Positions 1-8,637 of a stretch of 64,000 nucleotides of DNA are shown here, one piece after another. A program made the position numbers and the translations under genes. The notes beneath the pieces were generated by a model, which worked only from the letters and a program-made list of their open reading frames with translations, was not told the DNA's origin and did no database searches. Positions within the stretch are counted from its first letter, which is position 1. The number at the start of each line of letters is the position of its first letter. Origin of the DNA: Sulfurovum sp. NBC37-1. GTDB taxonomy: Bacteria > Campylobacterota > Campylobacteria > Campylobacterales > Sulfurovaceae. The stretch spans positions 992,001 to 1,056,000 of the forward strand of contig NC_009663.1 in NCBI RefSeq assembly GCF_000010345.1. Direction: 5' to 3'.

Positions 1-1588
1 TTGCCCCTGTTTTTGCAATGACTTTAACTCCTGACTTGGCTAATAGTTTTGCTACTATGGTCTTAGTCAATACCAATGTTACTCCAACTTCACCAACTTT
101 GTAGGCCATTGCCGTTTTAACCAAAGAGTTTTTTGCTTTCAAAAATGATTTTTCAATTGCGGCGTTAATATTCTGAAGACGCTGCATATCTCCTTCAGAG
201 AGCTTAATTCCTTCAGGAAGTGTTATGGAGCTTGCAATACTGTCTCTGGACTGAACTATCCGTTTTTGAGTATAGGCATTTATTTTCTGCTGAAGGTCAT
301 AAATCTGTTTATCAAATTTTCCGTTTTGAAACAAAACCCGCTGAAGCTCATCGCTGCTTTTTTGAGCATAGCTTTTTGTATTGTTCAACAATGGGTATGA
401 TACATCATCCTGCCATATATATTTTCTTATGTAATACTTGTATTTTTCCCAGCCATCCGATATTTTTTTTGCAGCGACCTGGTACATATCTACATAGTCA
501 CGGTACCATACATATTGTCGGTCAGCGTATTGGGGTATATTTGCATAGACACTTTGAAACACATGGTTGACTTCGGTATCGATGTAGCTATTAACAGCTT
601 CTATACTTTTGTTTCGTTCCTCTTGTGTTAATGTATCAATCTCTTTCAACACATCTGATACATAAGTAGTGTTGGTCTCCACAGTTTCATTTTTATCTAC
701 CCTTTCATCTGGCATGAATGTTATGGAGATAACCGCAAATGCAACAATAACACCAAAGAAGCCAAGCGAAAACCTGTCTATCTTGTATTGATTTATTTTT
801 GAAAAAACGTTTACAAAGGGTATAGTGCTGCTGAGGATAAGCCTTGAAAATATCCAAAGGTAAAAAGTCTGCATCACTAAGAATCCCAGCCAGACAAGTA
901 TTGCGTAAACGGTACCTCCAAGAGATGAGGATGCTTTGAACATTGCCCACCATGCAAATCCATTCCTGACAGCATCATATGTCTGTAGTAACCTCAGGCT
1001 TTCACATGAGACTGGAGTAATACTCTGCTTAGCACCATCTATGGTTGCGACAAGAGAGCCGTGTAAAAATTCTGGAGGCATTGAATACAGCATTATTGCA
1101 ACCGCAACAGGAACCATTATGACTATATTCACGATGACAGCAGTTTTTCTGGCAACCAGATGAGTTATACCTTCATAAGTATGTTTCGAGAAATATCTTA
1201 TAAACAGCCAGTAGAGTGTCAATAATAAACCAATATCCAAAAACATCACAATGAGTACTTTCCCATTTAGATGCAGGATACTTAAAAGCAGCATTATCCC
1301 TGCGATTAGTGCACTGAAAAGAGAGCTTATCAGAACAAACCAGGTTTTATTCAGCCACCGATGAAATATGGAACTGTCCCTAAACACCTGGTCTGCAAAA
1401 CCTTTTCGGTAAAGTAATCTACCTTCTGAAAATGTCATAGTCAAAAAGAAAGAAACTATTGTTAAAACGATAACAAATAACCAGCAACTTGTATTTGCAT
1501 ATCGCCATACAGACAATGCAGCAAGCAAGATCAATGTTTTAAACATAACAGCTACTACATGGTTCATTTGATTTTCATTTGTCGACAT
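1..1588 (-). CDS. Polytopic membrane protein, C-terminus beyond window
   Basis: A reading frame opens at ATG 1588 and runs off the left edge without a stop, giving about 529 visible residues. I see roughly seven hydrophobic segments (near residues 13-28, 35-53, 84-106, 111-132, 150-168, 226-252 and 275-291). A long hydrophilic, Tyr/Gln/Lys-rich region follows that looks helical or coiled, and a short Ala/Val-rich hydrophobic stretch begins near the cut. I do not recognise the family. There is no good Shine-Dalgarno, but a TATAAT box lies 6 nt upstream of the ATG, so the message may be nearly leaderless. The base composition is more AT-rich than the neighbouring transporter genes, which could indicate transfer. 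The membrane assignment is firm; the function is unknown. Confidence 0.8.
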   Translation of the reverse strand, partial: MSTNENQMNHVVAVMFKTLILLAALSVWRYANTSCWLFVIVLTIVSFFLTMTFSEGRLLYRKGFADQVFRDSSIFHRWLNKTWFVLISSLFSALIAGIMLLLSILHLNGKVLIVMFLDIGLLLTLYWLFIRYFSKHTYEGITHLVARKTAVIVNIVIMVPVAVAIMLYSMPPEFLHGSLVATIDGAKQSITPVSCESLRLLQTYDAVRNGFAWWAMFKASSSLGGTVYAILVWLGFLVMQTFYLWIFSRLILSSTIPFVNVFSKINQYKIDRFSLGFFGVIVAFAVISITFMPDERVDKNETVETNTTYVSDVLKEIDTLTQEERNKSIEAVNSYIDTEVNHVFQSVYANIPQYADRQYVWYRDYVDMYQVAAKKISDGWEKYKYYIRKYIWQDDVSYPLLNNTKSYAQKSSDELQRVLFQNGKFDKQIYDLQQKINAYTQKRIVQSRDSIASSITLPEGIKLSEGDMQRLQNINAAIEKSFLKAKNSLVKTAMAYKVGEVGVTLVLTKTIVAKLLAKSGVKVIAKTGA

Positions 1589-1594
1589 ATTGAC

Positions 1595-1600
1595 ATTATA
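1595..1600 (-). promoter_or_regulatory. -10 box (TATAAT) abutting the start of the membrane protein
   Basis: A perfect TATAAT lies on the minus strand 6 nt before the ATG at 1588. A start 6-7 nt downstream would place the first transcribed base at or next to the A of the ATG. No convincing -35 box is visible, which is common for Campylobacterota sigma-70 promoters. Inferred from sequence only. Confidence 0.4.
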
Positions 1601-1734
1601 ACAACAAAGCATAAAATGATAAATTCTATGGTTTTTATGATTTTTATGATTTTATAGTACATACTACCATATCATCAACAGAGGAGAGGAATAAGGAGGG
1701 GAAGTTAAAGAACCAGGCGAACTGGCCGAGATCT

Positions 1735-3087
1735 TTAGAGGACGTTTATCCAGAAGAAATTGGCAATAGTAACGATGAGAATGATCCCCATAATATTGAA
1801 GATAAAGCCGTAGGCTGCCATTGTTTTTATCTTGATGACACCTGAGCTCATTGCAATGGCATTGGGCGGTGTGGCAATGGGCAGCATGAAAGCATACGAA
1901 GCACAGATGGTAGCAACAAGCATGATGAGCGTAGCGTTGACCTCGGTCTGTTCAGCCACTTTATAGATAATGGGCAACATAATGGAGATCAGTGCCGTGT
2001 TGCTGGTGATCTCTGTGGTAAAAGTGATCATCGTCGCGATAATGATGATGAAAAGCAGCAGTGGCATACTGGAGAAGCTGACCAGGTGTGTTGCGATTAC
2101 GCTTGCCATCTCTGTTTTGGTGAAGGCAGCGGCAATGGCGAAGCCCGCACCGAAAAGGAACATGATTCGGTAGGGGATGTTGTCTTTGTCCTCCATCCAG
2201 TCCAGAATGGAAAATGGGGGAGTGAAGAGCAGCAGTCCCGCCGCAAGGAGTATGCCCGGTTCACTCAGGCCAAGACCGCTGTAATAAGGCTTGATGGGGG
2301 CATTGACCAGCAGCATGAGGATTAGCCCACCAATGAGGATCAGTACTTTTTTCTGATGCCCGGTAAGCGGTTCTTTTTTAAGATTGGTCTCGATATGCAT
2401 ATCTTTAAGTCCCATGCTAAGTACATAACCCACCACCAGGAACATGGTAAAGACAAGCGGTGCTACGAGATAGACCCATTTGACAAAGGGGATTGCCGGC
2501 ATTCCCATCTCTTCCATGATCCCCATGAGGATCAGGTTGGGCGGGGTGCCGATGGGTGTCAGGATGCCGCCGATGCTCGCACCGTAGGCGATACCGAGGG
2601 CCAGTCTCATTTTCAGTTTGACATTTTCGGTCAGAAAGAGGGCAATGGGCAGCAGAAGCAGGGTGGTCGTTGTGTTGGAAAGTACCGAACTCAACAGCCC
2701 GGATGTGATGATGAGCGCAAAAATGATCCCCCGTACCGAAGAGGGAAAGAGCGCGAGCATCCGGTTGGCGATAACTTTGTGAAGTCCCGTCTTCTCAACG
2801 GCTATAGCAACGAGGAAACCTCCGAGAAAAAGATAGATAATGGGGTTGGCATAGTTGATCGTGGTCTCTTTGGTGGTCAGGATGCCGGCTGCGGGAAAGA
2901 GGACGATAGGAATGAGGGACACCACTGCGAGCGGCAGGCCCTCATTGGTCCATAAAGTGACCATCAGAACGATGATGGCGACCATGCTGGACTGTGCGAA
3001 AGTGAAAAAAGGGAACATCCCTGCAAAAGCCACTCCTGCAAGTATCAGTGCCAGTACGATTTTTTTGATCTGTTCAGCCATAGACAT
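1735..3087 (-). CDS. DASS (SLC13-like) sodium/anion symporter
   Basis: This 450-residue protein has about 11-12 hydrophobic segments and belongs to the divalent anion:Na+ symporter family. It carries the paired signature motifs of that family. An SNT triad lies near residues 137-139, followed by GTPPN at 180-184. The second inverted repeat has SNT near 362-364, followed by ATPPN at 405-409. In characterised members such as VcINDY these loops bind sodium and substrate carboxylates. The substrate cannot be read from sequence; C4-dicarboxylates or sulfate are the usual possibilities. The start ATG at 3087 has a strong GGGGAGGG ribosome-binding region. It is divergent from a second, distantly related DASS gene at 3168, so the pair may share regulation. 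Confidence 0.9.
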   Translation of the reverse strand: MSMAEQIKKIVLALILAGVAFAGMFPFFTFAQSSMVAIIVLMVTLWTNEGLPLAVVSLIPIVLFPAAGILTTKETTINYANPIIYLFLGGFLVAIAVEKTGLHKVIANRMLALFPSSVRGIIFALIITSGLLSSVLSNTTTTLLLLPIALFLTENVKLKMRLALGIAYGASIGGILTPIGTPPNLILMGIMEEMGMPAIPFVKWVYLVAPLVFTMFLVVGYVLSMGLKDMHIETNLKKEPLTGHQKKVLILIGGLILMLLVNAPIKPYYSGLGLSEPGILLAAGLLLFTPPFSILDWMEDKDNIPYRIMFLFGAGFAIAAAFTKTEMASVIATHLVSFSSMPLLLFIIIIATMITFTTEITSNTALISIMLPIIYKVAEQTEVNATLIMLVATICASYAFMLPIATPPNAIAMSSGVIKIKTMAAYGFIFNIMGIILIVTIANFFWINVL

Positions 3088-3125
3088 AGTGATCCCTCCC
3101 CAAGTTGTATCTCTTATATTATTCT

Positions 3126-3133
3126 ACTATAAT
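3126..3133. promoter_or_regulatory. Overlapping divergent -10 boxes between the two transporter genes
   Basis: The plus strand reads ACTATAAT, giving TATAAT at 3128-3133. The minus strand reads ATTATAGT, giving TATAGT at 3131-3126. The two boxes share bases, so polymerase could occupy only one direction at a time. Both genes start 35-40 nt away with clear ribosome-binding sites (AAGGA for the plus gene, GGGGAGGG for the minus gene). Neither strand shows a clear -35. Confidence 0.4.
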
Positions 3134-3167
3134 TAAATAAATTAATTTCTACCTATTAAGGAAAGCC

Positions 3168-4583
3168 ATGTCGCATCAGCATAAAAAGAAGATAGAAACA
3201 CATTGGCTGCAGCTCTCTGTGCTGCTTTTTGGCCTGATACTGTGGTTCATGCCTACACCTTCCGGTCTCGAGACGCAGGCCTGGCATCTGTTCGCCATTT
3301 TTATTTCGGCGATCTTTGCGGTGATTATCAATGCCATGCCTATCTTCACTTCCTCCATTCTCGCACTTGCAGCAGTGGTGTTGACGGGGACGCTGACGAC
3401 CAAGCAGGCCTACAGCGGATTTTCGGAAGGGTTCATTCTTCTGATCATCGTTGCATTTCTCATCGCGCGCGGGGTCATCAAGTCGGGACTTGGAAAGCGG
3501 ATCGCGTTTCTGATCATCCGCAAGTTCGGTACTTCAAGCCTGAAACTGGGCTACTCCATCGTGGCGGCCGATATGTTCATCTCCCCGGCCTTCCCGAGCA
3601 ATACGGCACGCTCCGGGGTGCTTTTTCCCATAGTGAACGCCCTGGCAGCAGACAGCGGATCGAAGGTCTCCAACGGGTCACGCAAGAAAATAGGTTCTTT
3701 TCTGATGATGACCTCTATGGCCGGCCTTACTCTCTCGTCCACACTCTGGCTGACCGCTATGGCGGCGAACCCTGCCGGTGCGAAGATGGCCCAAGAGGTG
3801 GGTGTCGATATCTCCTATGGTTCCTGGGCGCTGGCTGCATCCCTGCCGGTGCTGATCCTCTATTTTCTCGTACCCTGGGTTATTTTCAAGATCTACCCTC
3901 CCGAACTAAAAGAGACGCCAGAAGCACCACAGATCGCACAGGAAGCGCTGGACAAGATGGGACCTGTACATAAAAACGAGTGGATCATGGCAGGCGTTTT
4001 CATCGGCATGGTATTTCTCTGGGTTATGTCCGGCAGCTGGGGCCTGGACAAGACCGCAGTGGCTTTTCTGGGGCTTGGCATTCTGATGCTGACCAACATT
4101 TTCACGCTCGAAGACCTCAGGGGTGAGGGAAATGCCTTGGGAACGCTGGTCTGGTTCGCCATTCTGTATGCCATGTCCAAATACCTCAATGAACTGGGTT
4201 TCATGGGCTGGGTGGGTGAACACATTTCGACAAGCGTCGAGGGATTCTCCTGGCCGGTAGTGTATGTCTCACTGATCGTCGGATATGTGCTGATACACTA
4301 CTTTTTTGTTTCCCAGACCGCGCAGATGCTGGCACTCTTCTCTGTCTTCCTCGGAGTAGCGATGAAAGCGGGTGTACCACCGGAACTGATGGCATACATG
4401 CTGCTCTTTGCCACCAACTTCAATGCGATCATCACGCCGCAGGGTTCCTCGGCGAACGTCATCTACACGGGAAGCGGCTATATTGAAGCGGGTGAAGTGT
4501 ACAAAATAGGCGGGATTATTACGGCAGTCAATACGCTGATATTTCTTACGGTAGGTACGGCATGGATTATATTTATAGTATAA
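3168..4583 (+). CDS. DASS/CitT-type anion transporter (dicarboxylate antiporter-like)
   Basis: This 471-residue polytopic protein belongs to the CitT / 2-oxoglutarate-malate translocator branch of the DASS family. The first sodium/substrate loop is visible as FPSNTARSG near residues 142-150. The second half carries SQTAQM and then a TNFNAIITPQG stretch, the family-typical counterpart of the C-terminal loop. Family members exchange or symport di- and tricarboxylates such as citrate, succinate, malate or tartrate; the substrate here is not determined. The ATG at 3168 follows AAGGA with proper spacing. It is divergent from the SLC13-like gene ending at 1735, a pairing that suggests the cell handles two different anionic substrates from one locus. 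Confidence 0.88.
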   Translation: MSHQHKKKIETHWLQLSVLLFGLILWFMPTPSGLETQAWHLFAIFISAIFAVIINAMPIFTSSILALAAVVLTGTLTTKQAYSGFSEGFILLIIVAFLIARGVIKSGLGKRIAFLIIRKFGTSSLKLGYSIVAADMFISPAFPSNTARSGVLFPIVNALAADSGSKVSNGSRKKIGSFLMMTSMAGLTLSSTLWLTAMAANPAGAKMAQEVGVDISYGSWALAASLPVLILYFLVPWVIFKIYPPELKETPEAPQIAQEALDKMGPVHKNEWIMAGVFIGMVFLWVMSGSWGLDKTAVAFLGLGILMLTNIFTLEDLRGEGNALGTLVWFAILYAMSKYLNELGFMGWVGEHISTSVEGFSWPVVYVSLIVGYVLIHYFFVSQTAQMLALFSVFLGVAMKAGVPPELMAYMLLFATNFNAIITPQGSSANVIYTGSGYIEAGEVYKIGGIITAVNTLIFLTVGTAWIIFIV

Positions 4584-4624
4584 ACTTAATCTAAAATTAT
4601 AAAAAAAAATACTAAAATAATATT

Positions 4625-6502
4625 ATGAATCGATACAGTATCTATACTCTGCAAAAACATATTCCTCTCATGACGGCACTCTCCCTGCTACCTGGCCTGG
4701 CCTATATAGGTTTGGCGTGGCTTCACGGCATTGTCATTCCTGCCCTTGTATGGTACGGCTTGATGCTGCTTGTCTCCCTGTGGGGCTGGTTCCTGTATAA
4801 GGGATACAAACCCGAACAGATGAATACAGCGGATCTGAAATCCTGGTATATCAGGCTGATGGTGTTCTTTTACATCATTTTTGCTTTGTGGAGCCTAATA
4901 TTTATACTCTATGCCAATGAGACCGAGAGCAAGATGCACTATATCGCTATCTTTACGCAGTTGGGAGCTGCGGTCGTTGCATCTGCCATTTTGATTGCGG
5001 ACAAGCGCCTTTTCCTGCCTGTACTGGCAATACTGATGCTGCCGCTGGTGGTCTACTTCTCACTCATCGGGGAATGGTACGGTTATGTGCTTGCCATTTT
5101 TTCCATGATACTGTGGGGAGTGCTGTTCTATGCTTCTGACAACAGCTATCAGATGCTTCAGAAAAATTACTATCAGGCACAGCATGATGCGCTTACCGGG
5201 CTCTTCAACCGTCGGTATTTTGTTGACTATATGGATCAGCTGATCAAAAGAGTACACTATTCCAATAAGTTTGCCTATATCTTGTTGATCGACCTGGACT
5301 ACTTCAAAACCATCAATGATACGCTTGGCCATGAAATAGGGGACAAGGTACTGATAGAGGTCGCCAGCCGGATCAAAGAATTTTGCGGAGAGGATCATCT
5401 GATCTCCCGTCTTGGAGGAGATGAGTTTACCATAGTGAGTGAAGAGTTCGAGTATATGGAGCATTGCAGGGAGATCTCCTATACCTTTGCCCAGAAGCTT
5501 CTGCAGCGTCTGAAAGAACCTTACCTGATCGACCGGCACCACCTTTATCTGAGTGCGAGTATCGGAGTGAACGGTATCGGGCGTACCTCCTCTGAAGCGA
5601 GACATTTCATTAAAGAAGCAGATATCGCAATGTATGAGGCTAAAGCCCAGGGACGTGATGGGATCATACTCTTTAACGAAGCTTTGGCGAAAAGAGTCGA
5701 GTATCATCTTGAACTGGAGAGAAAACTCTACTTTGCCTTGGAGCATAACGAGATAGACCTGCGTTATCAGCCTCAGATGAACCAGGAACGTCAGCTGGTA
5801 GGCTGTGAAGTGCTGGTACGATGGAAAAATGACAAATTCGGTTTCATACCTCCTTCCGAGTTCATAGGGATTGCCGAGAAAACTGGACTTATCATCGAGT
5901 TGGGACACTACATTATGGAAGAAGCATTCAAAACGCTGAAGACATGGGAGGAACAGGGGATCGATCTGGAGCAGTTCTCCATCAACCTCAGTGTGCGCCA
6001 GTTCTTCCATGCGGACTTTTTGGGACAGGTTGAGATGCTTTCGGAGAAATATCTTAATGACCATACCAGAAAGAAGATCATTTTTGAAGTGACGGAGACG
6101 ATCCTGATAGAAGATATGTACAAAATTATCGCTGTGATGAACAAGCTGAGACGTATCGGTATCTCATTTTCGATGGATGATTTCGGTACGGGATACTCCT
6201 CCCTGGGCTCTCTGCGTCAAATGCCTATTGATGAGCTGAAGATCGACCGTACGTTCGTCAGCCACATTAGCAAGTACGAGTCTGACAAACTGATGATCTC
6301 CACGATCTTGGCAATGGCAAAGATCTTTAACCTCAAAACAGTGGCAGAAGGGGTAGAGAACGAAGAGCAGTTCGACTTCCTGAGGGACAACGGATGTCAC
6401 ATCTTCCAGGGCTTCTACTTTTCCAAAGCATTGGAACAGAAAGCATTTGAAACCTTTTATCTCAACAACAGAGAGCAGCACCATTTTGAAATAGGTGTGT
6501 AA
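4625..6502 (+). CDS. Membrane-bound GGDEF-EAL cyclic-di-GMP protein
   Basis: Residues 1-175 contain about six hydrophobic segments with no large periplasmic loop. A GGDEF domain follows (LTGLFNRRYF near 190, canonical GGDEF near 263-267), then an EAL domain from about 365. The EAL signature itself reads EVL near 393. The other metal and catalytic positions look intact: Asn in INLSVRQF, Glu in FEVTET, DD in SMDDFGTGYSS, Lys in LKIDR, Glu in AEGVEN and Gln in IFQGF. Both cyclase and phosphodiesterase activity are therefore plausible, and which dominates cannot be told from sequence. The ATG directly follows an AT-rich block with no Shine-Dalgarno. Monocistronic, 41 nt after the transporter gene. 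Confidence 0.92.
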   Translation: MNRYSIYTLQKHIPLMTALSLLPGLAYIGLAWLHGIVIPALVWYGLMLLVSLWGWFLYKGYKPEQMNTADLKSWYIRLMVFFYIIFALWSLIFILYANETESKMHYIAIFTQLGAAVVASAILIADKRLFLPVLAILMLPLVVYFSLIGEWYGYVLAIFSMILWGVLFYASDNSYQMLQKNYYQAQHDALTGLFNRRYFVDYMDQLIKRVHYSNKFAYILLIDLDYFKTINDTLGHEIGDKVLIEVASRIKEFCGEDHLISRLGGDEFTIVSEEFEYMEHCREISYTFAQKLLQRLKEPYLIDRHHLYLSASIGVNGIGRTSSEARHFIKEADIAMYEAKAQGRDGIILFNEALAKRVEYHLELERKLYFALEHNEIDLRYQPQMNQERQLVGCEVLVRWKNDKFGFIPPSEFIGIAEKTGLIIELGHYIMEEAFKTLKTWEEQGIDLEQFSINLSVRQFFHADFLGQVEMLSEKYLNDHTRKKIIFEVTETILIEDMYKIIAVMNKLRRIGISFSMDDFGTGYSSLGSLRQMPIDELKIDRTFVSHISKYESDKLMISTILAMAKIFNLKTVAEGVENEEQFDFLRDNGCHIFQGFYFSKALEQKAFETFYLNNREQHHFEIGV

Positions 6503-6605
6503 ATATTTCAACTCCCTGTACGGATTGCCGATCCAATATTCCCCTTCCCATTTTATGGATCACCTTCCTCTCTTTTCCCTGATATACTATTTTTATTCCC
6601 GCCTC

Positions 6606-6634
6606 TTGACTTTTTCAAACCTATATGGTATAGT
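6606..6634 (+). promoter_or_regulatory. Sigma-70 promoter for amrS (TTGACT-17-TATAGT, extended -10)
   Basis: TTGACT at 6606-6611 and TATAGT at 6629-6634 are separated by exactly 17 bp, and a TG dinucleotide one base before the -10 gives an extended -10. The predicted start near 6641 leaves a leader of about 43 nt. An AAGGAG ribosome-binding site precedes the ATG at 6684. This is the best textbook promoter in the window. Confidence 0.7.
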
Positions 6635-6683
6635 TAAAGAAAGTTGAGCCTTTCTGTATAAGGGTTTAAAAGAAGGAGTCACT

Positions 6684-7694
6684 ATGACAGTACACGAAAA
6701 CATGAAATACTATAAAACAGAAGAAGGGAAAGACCGTATAGTCTGTCTGCTCTGTCAGCACTACTGCAAGCTCAAAGAGGGGCAGGTCGGGATCTGTGGG
6801 GTCAACAAGAATGAGAATGGAGAACTGAAGAACCTGGTGTACGGACACCCTGTGGCACTCAATGTCGATCCTGTCGAGAAGAAACCGCTCTACCACCTGT
6901 TGCCGGGAAGCAAAGCGCTCTCGTTCGGTACAGTAGGCTGTAACTTCAAATGCCCTTTCTGCCAGAACTGGGATATTTCTCAGGAGACACATGTCAACAA
7001 GCAGATAGAAGTTTCTCCGGAAAAAATGGTGGACCTTGCCTTTGAACACGGAGCCGCTTCGATCGCCTATACCTACAACGAACCCACCATCTTTTACCCT
7101 TATGCCAAAGATATCGGGGTGATCGCCAAAGAGAGAGGGCTGAAGAACATTTTTGTCAGCAACGGGTTCGAAACGAAAGAGATAATTGCAGATATGCCAA
7201 GCTGGCTGGATGCAGCCAATATCGACCTCAAAAGCTGGGACGATGCCTACTATAAAAAGGTGCTCAAAGGTGGTCTTGAAGGCGTGAAAGAGACCCTTAG
7301 AAGAATGGTAGGGGAGGGCATCTGGGTCGAAGTGACCACACTGATCATCCCCGGAGAGAACGACAGCGACAAGGACCTGCAGGAGATGGCAGCGTTCATT
7401 GCCGATGAACTGGGAAAACATGTCCCGTGGCACCTGAGCGCTTTCCATCCTGATTACAAGATGATGGACCATCAGGCTACAGGTATAGAGACACTGATGC
7501 GTGCCAAAAAGATCGGCCAGGAGGCCGGGTTGCACTACATCTACCTCGGCAATGTGCCGGTGCATGGCGATACCTATTGTCCGGACTGCGGTGAACTGCT
7601 GATAGACAGAACGGGGTATTCGGTCACAGTCAACAGGCTGGAGGATGGACACTGCCCGAAATGCAAGAGAGAGATAGAAGGAATTTGGAAATAG
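6684..7694 (+). CDS. amrS: AmmeMemoRadiSam system radical SAM enzyme
   Basis: This 336-residue radical SAM protein has the iron-sulfur motif CNFKCPFC near residues 86-93, followed by QNWDIS. It is preceded by the characteristic N-terminal segment CLLCQHYC with a further CGVN. These features match the AmrS family (formerly PflA-like), which is encoded with MEMO1-like and AMMECR1-like proteins; the biochemical role of the system is still poorly defined. A C-terminal zinc-ribbon-like CPDC/CPKC pair is also visible. The start ATG has AAGGAG at good spacing and a strong promoter upstream. amrB follows after 138 nt. No AMMECR1 (AmrA) gene is adjacent, so that partner must be elsewhere or absent. 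Confidence 0.9.
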   Translation: MTVHENMKYYKTEEGKDRIVCLLCQHYCKLKEGQVGICGVNKNENGELKNLVYGHPVALNVDPVEKKPLYHLLPGSKALSFGTVGCNFKCPFCQNWDISQETHVNKQIEVSPEKMVDLAFEHGAASIAYTYNEPTIFYPYAKDIGVIAKERGLKNIFVSNGFETKEIIADMPSWLDAANIDLKSWDDAYYKKVLKGGLEGVKETLRRMVGEGIWVEVTTLIIPGENDSDKDLQEMAAFIADELGKHVPWHLSAFHPDYKMMDHQATGIETLMRAKKIGQEAGLHYIYLGNVPVHGDTYCPDCGELLIDRTGYSVTVNRLEDGHCPKCKREIEGIWK

Positions 7695-7769
7695 TGATGG
7701 TCTCGTTTGGAATCGTTGGCTTCAGCCTCGGCAAATTCGGAACAATCTATAGGATACACTGTGTTGAAA

Positions 7770-7803
7770 TTTTCGATTCCAATCGAAAACATAATATTAT
7801 ACT
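7770..7803 (+). promoter_or_regulatory. Palindrome and -10 box upstream of amrB
   Basis: A 20-bp perfect palindrome, TTTTCGATT-CC-AATCGAAAA, occupies 7770-7789. A TATACT -10-like hexamer follows at 7798-7803. The palindrome sits where a -35 or operator would lie, so it could be a repressor or activator site. It lacks a T-run, which argues against a terminator for amrS. The leader then contains an AT-rich motif shared with other start regions (see findings). Confidence 0.35.
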
Positions 7804-7832
7804 AAATAATATTAAAATAGGAGAAGAGTAAT

Positions 7833-8636
7833 ATGAGTACAAGAGAAACAGCTGTAGCGGGACAGTTCTACCCGTCAGATGCCAATGAGATCAAAGAGAT
7901 GTTCGAACACTATAACAGGATCATAGAGGAGCATCTTCAGAATGAAGAGTTGCTGCATATGAAACCTAGGGCAGTCATCGTACCGCATGCAGGCTATGTC
8001 TATTCAGCCTTTACGGCAAATGTCGCCATGCGTCTGCTGGGAAATACAGAAGCCAAGAGGGTGGTCGTGATCGGCCCAAGCCACAGGGTCTATCTGAAAG
8101 GAACCAGTATTTCCGATTATGACAGTTACAATACCCCTTTGGGAGCGTTGCCCATCGACAGAGAACTGGTCAATGAACTAAAAAGCAGGTTCGGCCTGCA
8201 GTTCGTTCCGGATGCCCATCATGAACACAGTACGGAAGTGCAGATGCCTTTCGTCAAGACCTACGATACGGATGCCTCCGTAGTGGAACTGGTGTACGGT
8301 GATGAAGACCCAGCAAGACTGGCGGAAGTGATAGACTATCTGCTGGATGACCCCGATACTGTTGTGGTCATAAGCACGGACCTGAGCCACTACTATGATA
8401 TCAACAAGGCCAAGCAGCTTGACAGCATCTGTCTGGATGCCGTACAGAAACTCGATACGGCCGAATTACATCAGGGATGTGAAGCCTGTGGAAAGATCGG
8501 TGTGGAAGCAATGCTGATTACAGCCAAGAGAAGAGGGCTGAAACCATTGCTGCTCGACTACAGGACCAGTGCGGATGCCAGTGGCGATGAATCCCAGGTC
8601 GTCGGCTACATGAGTGCCGCTTTTCTGGGAGAGTAA
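7833..8636 (+). CDS. amrB: AmmeMemoRadiSam system protein B (MEMO1 family)
   Basis: This 267-residue protein starts STRETAVAGQFYPSD and contains the MEMO1 hallmarks: PHAGYVYSAFTA, a GPSHRVY segment, the acidic EHSTEVQMPF region and SSTDLSHYYD-like residues (ISTDLSHYYD). MEMO proteins resemble class III extradiol dioxygenases, with His/Asp residues that can hold a metal. AmrB is the bacterial partner of AmrS. The ATG follows GGAGAAGAG. Its stop is one nucleotide before the pcm start, so amrB and pcm are very likely co-transcribed and translationally coupled. Family assignment is firm; the reaction is unknown. Confidence 0.9.
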   Translation: MSTRETAVAGQFYPSDANEIKEMFEHYNRIIEEHLQNEELLHMKPRAVIVPHAGYVYSAFTANVAMRLLGNTEAKRVVVIGPSHRVYLKGTSISDYDSYNTPLGALPIDRELVNELKSRFGLQFVPDAHHEHSTEVQMPFVKTYDTDASVVELVYGDEDPARLAEVIDYLLDDPDTVVVISTDLSHYYDINKAKQLDSICLDAVQKLDTAELHQGCEACGKIGVEAMLITAKRRGLKPLLLDYRTSADASGDESQVVGYMSAAFLGE

Positions 8637-8637
8637 A

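Noticed and set aside
220-1163. Short open frames on both strands near the left edge
   Set aside because: They overlap the long edge-truncated membrane protein on the minus strand, which has consistent hydrophobic segments; the short frames have no such structure.
5060-6064. Long minus-strand open frame inside the GGDEF-EAL gene
   Set aside because: It is the antisense of conserved GGDEF and EAL motifs and has no family features.
6666-7652. 328-codon minus-strand open frame across amrS
   Set aside because: Antisense of a well-conserved radical SAM gene that has its own promoter and ribosome-binding site.
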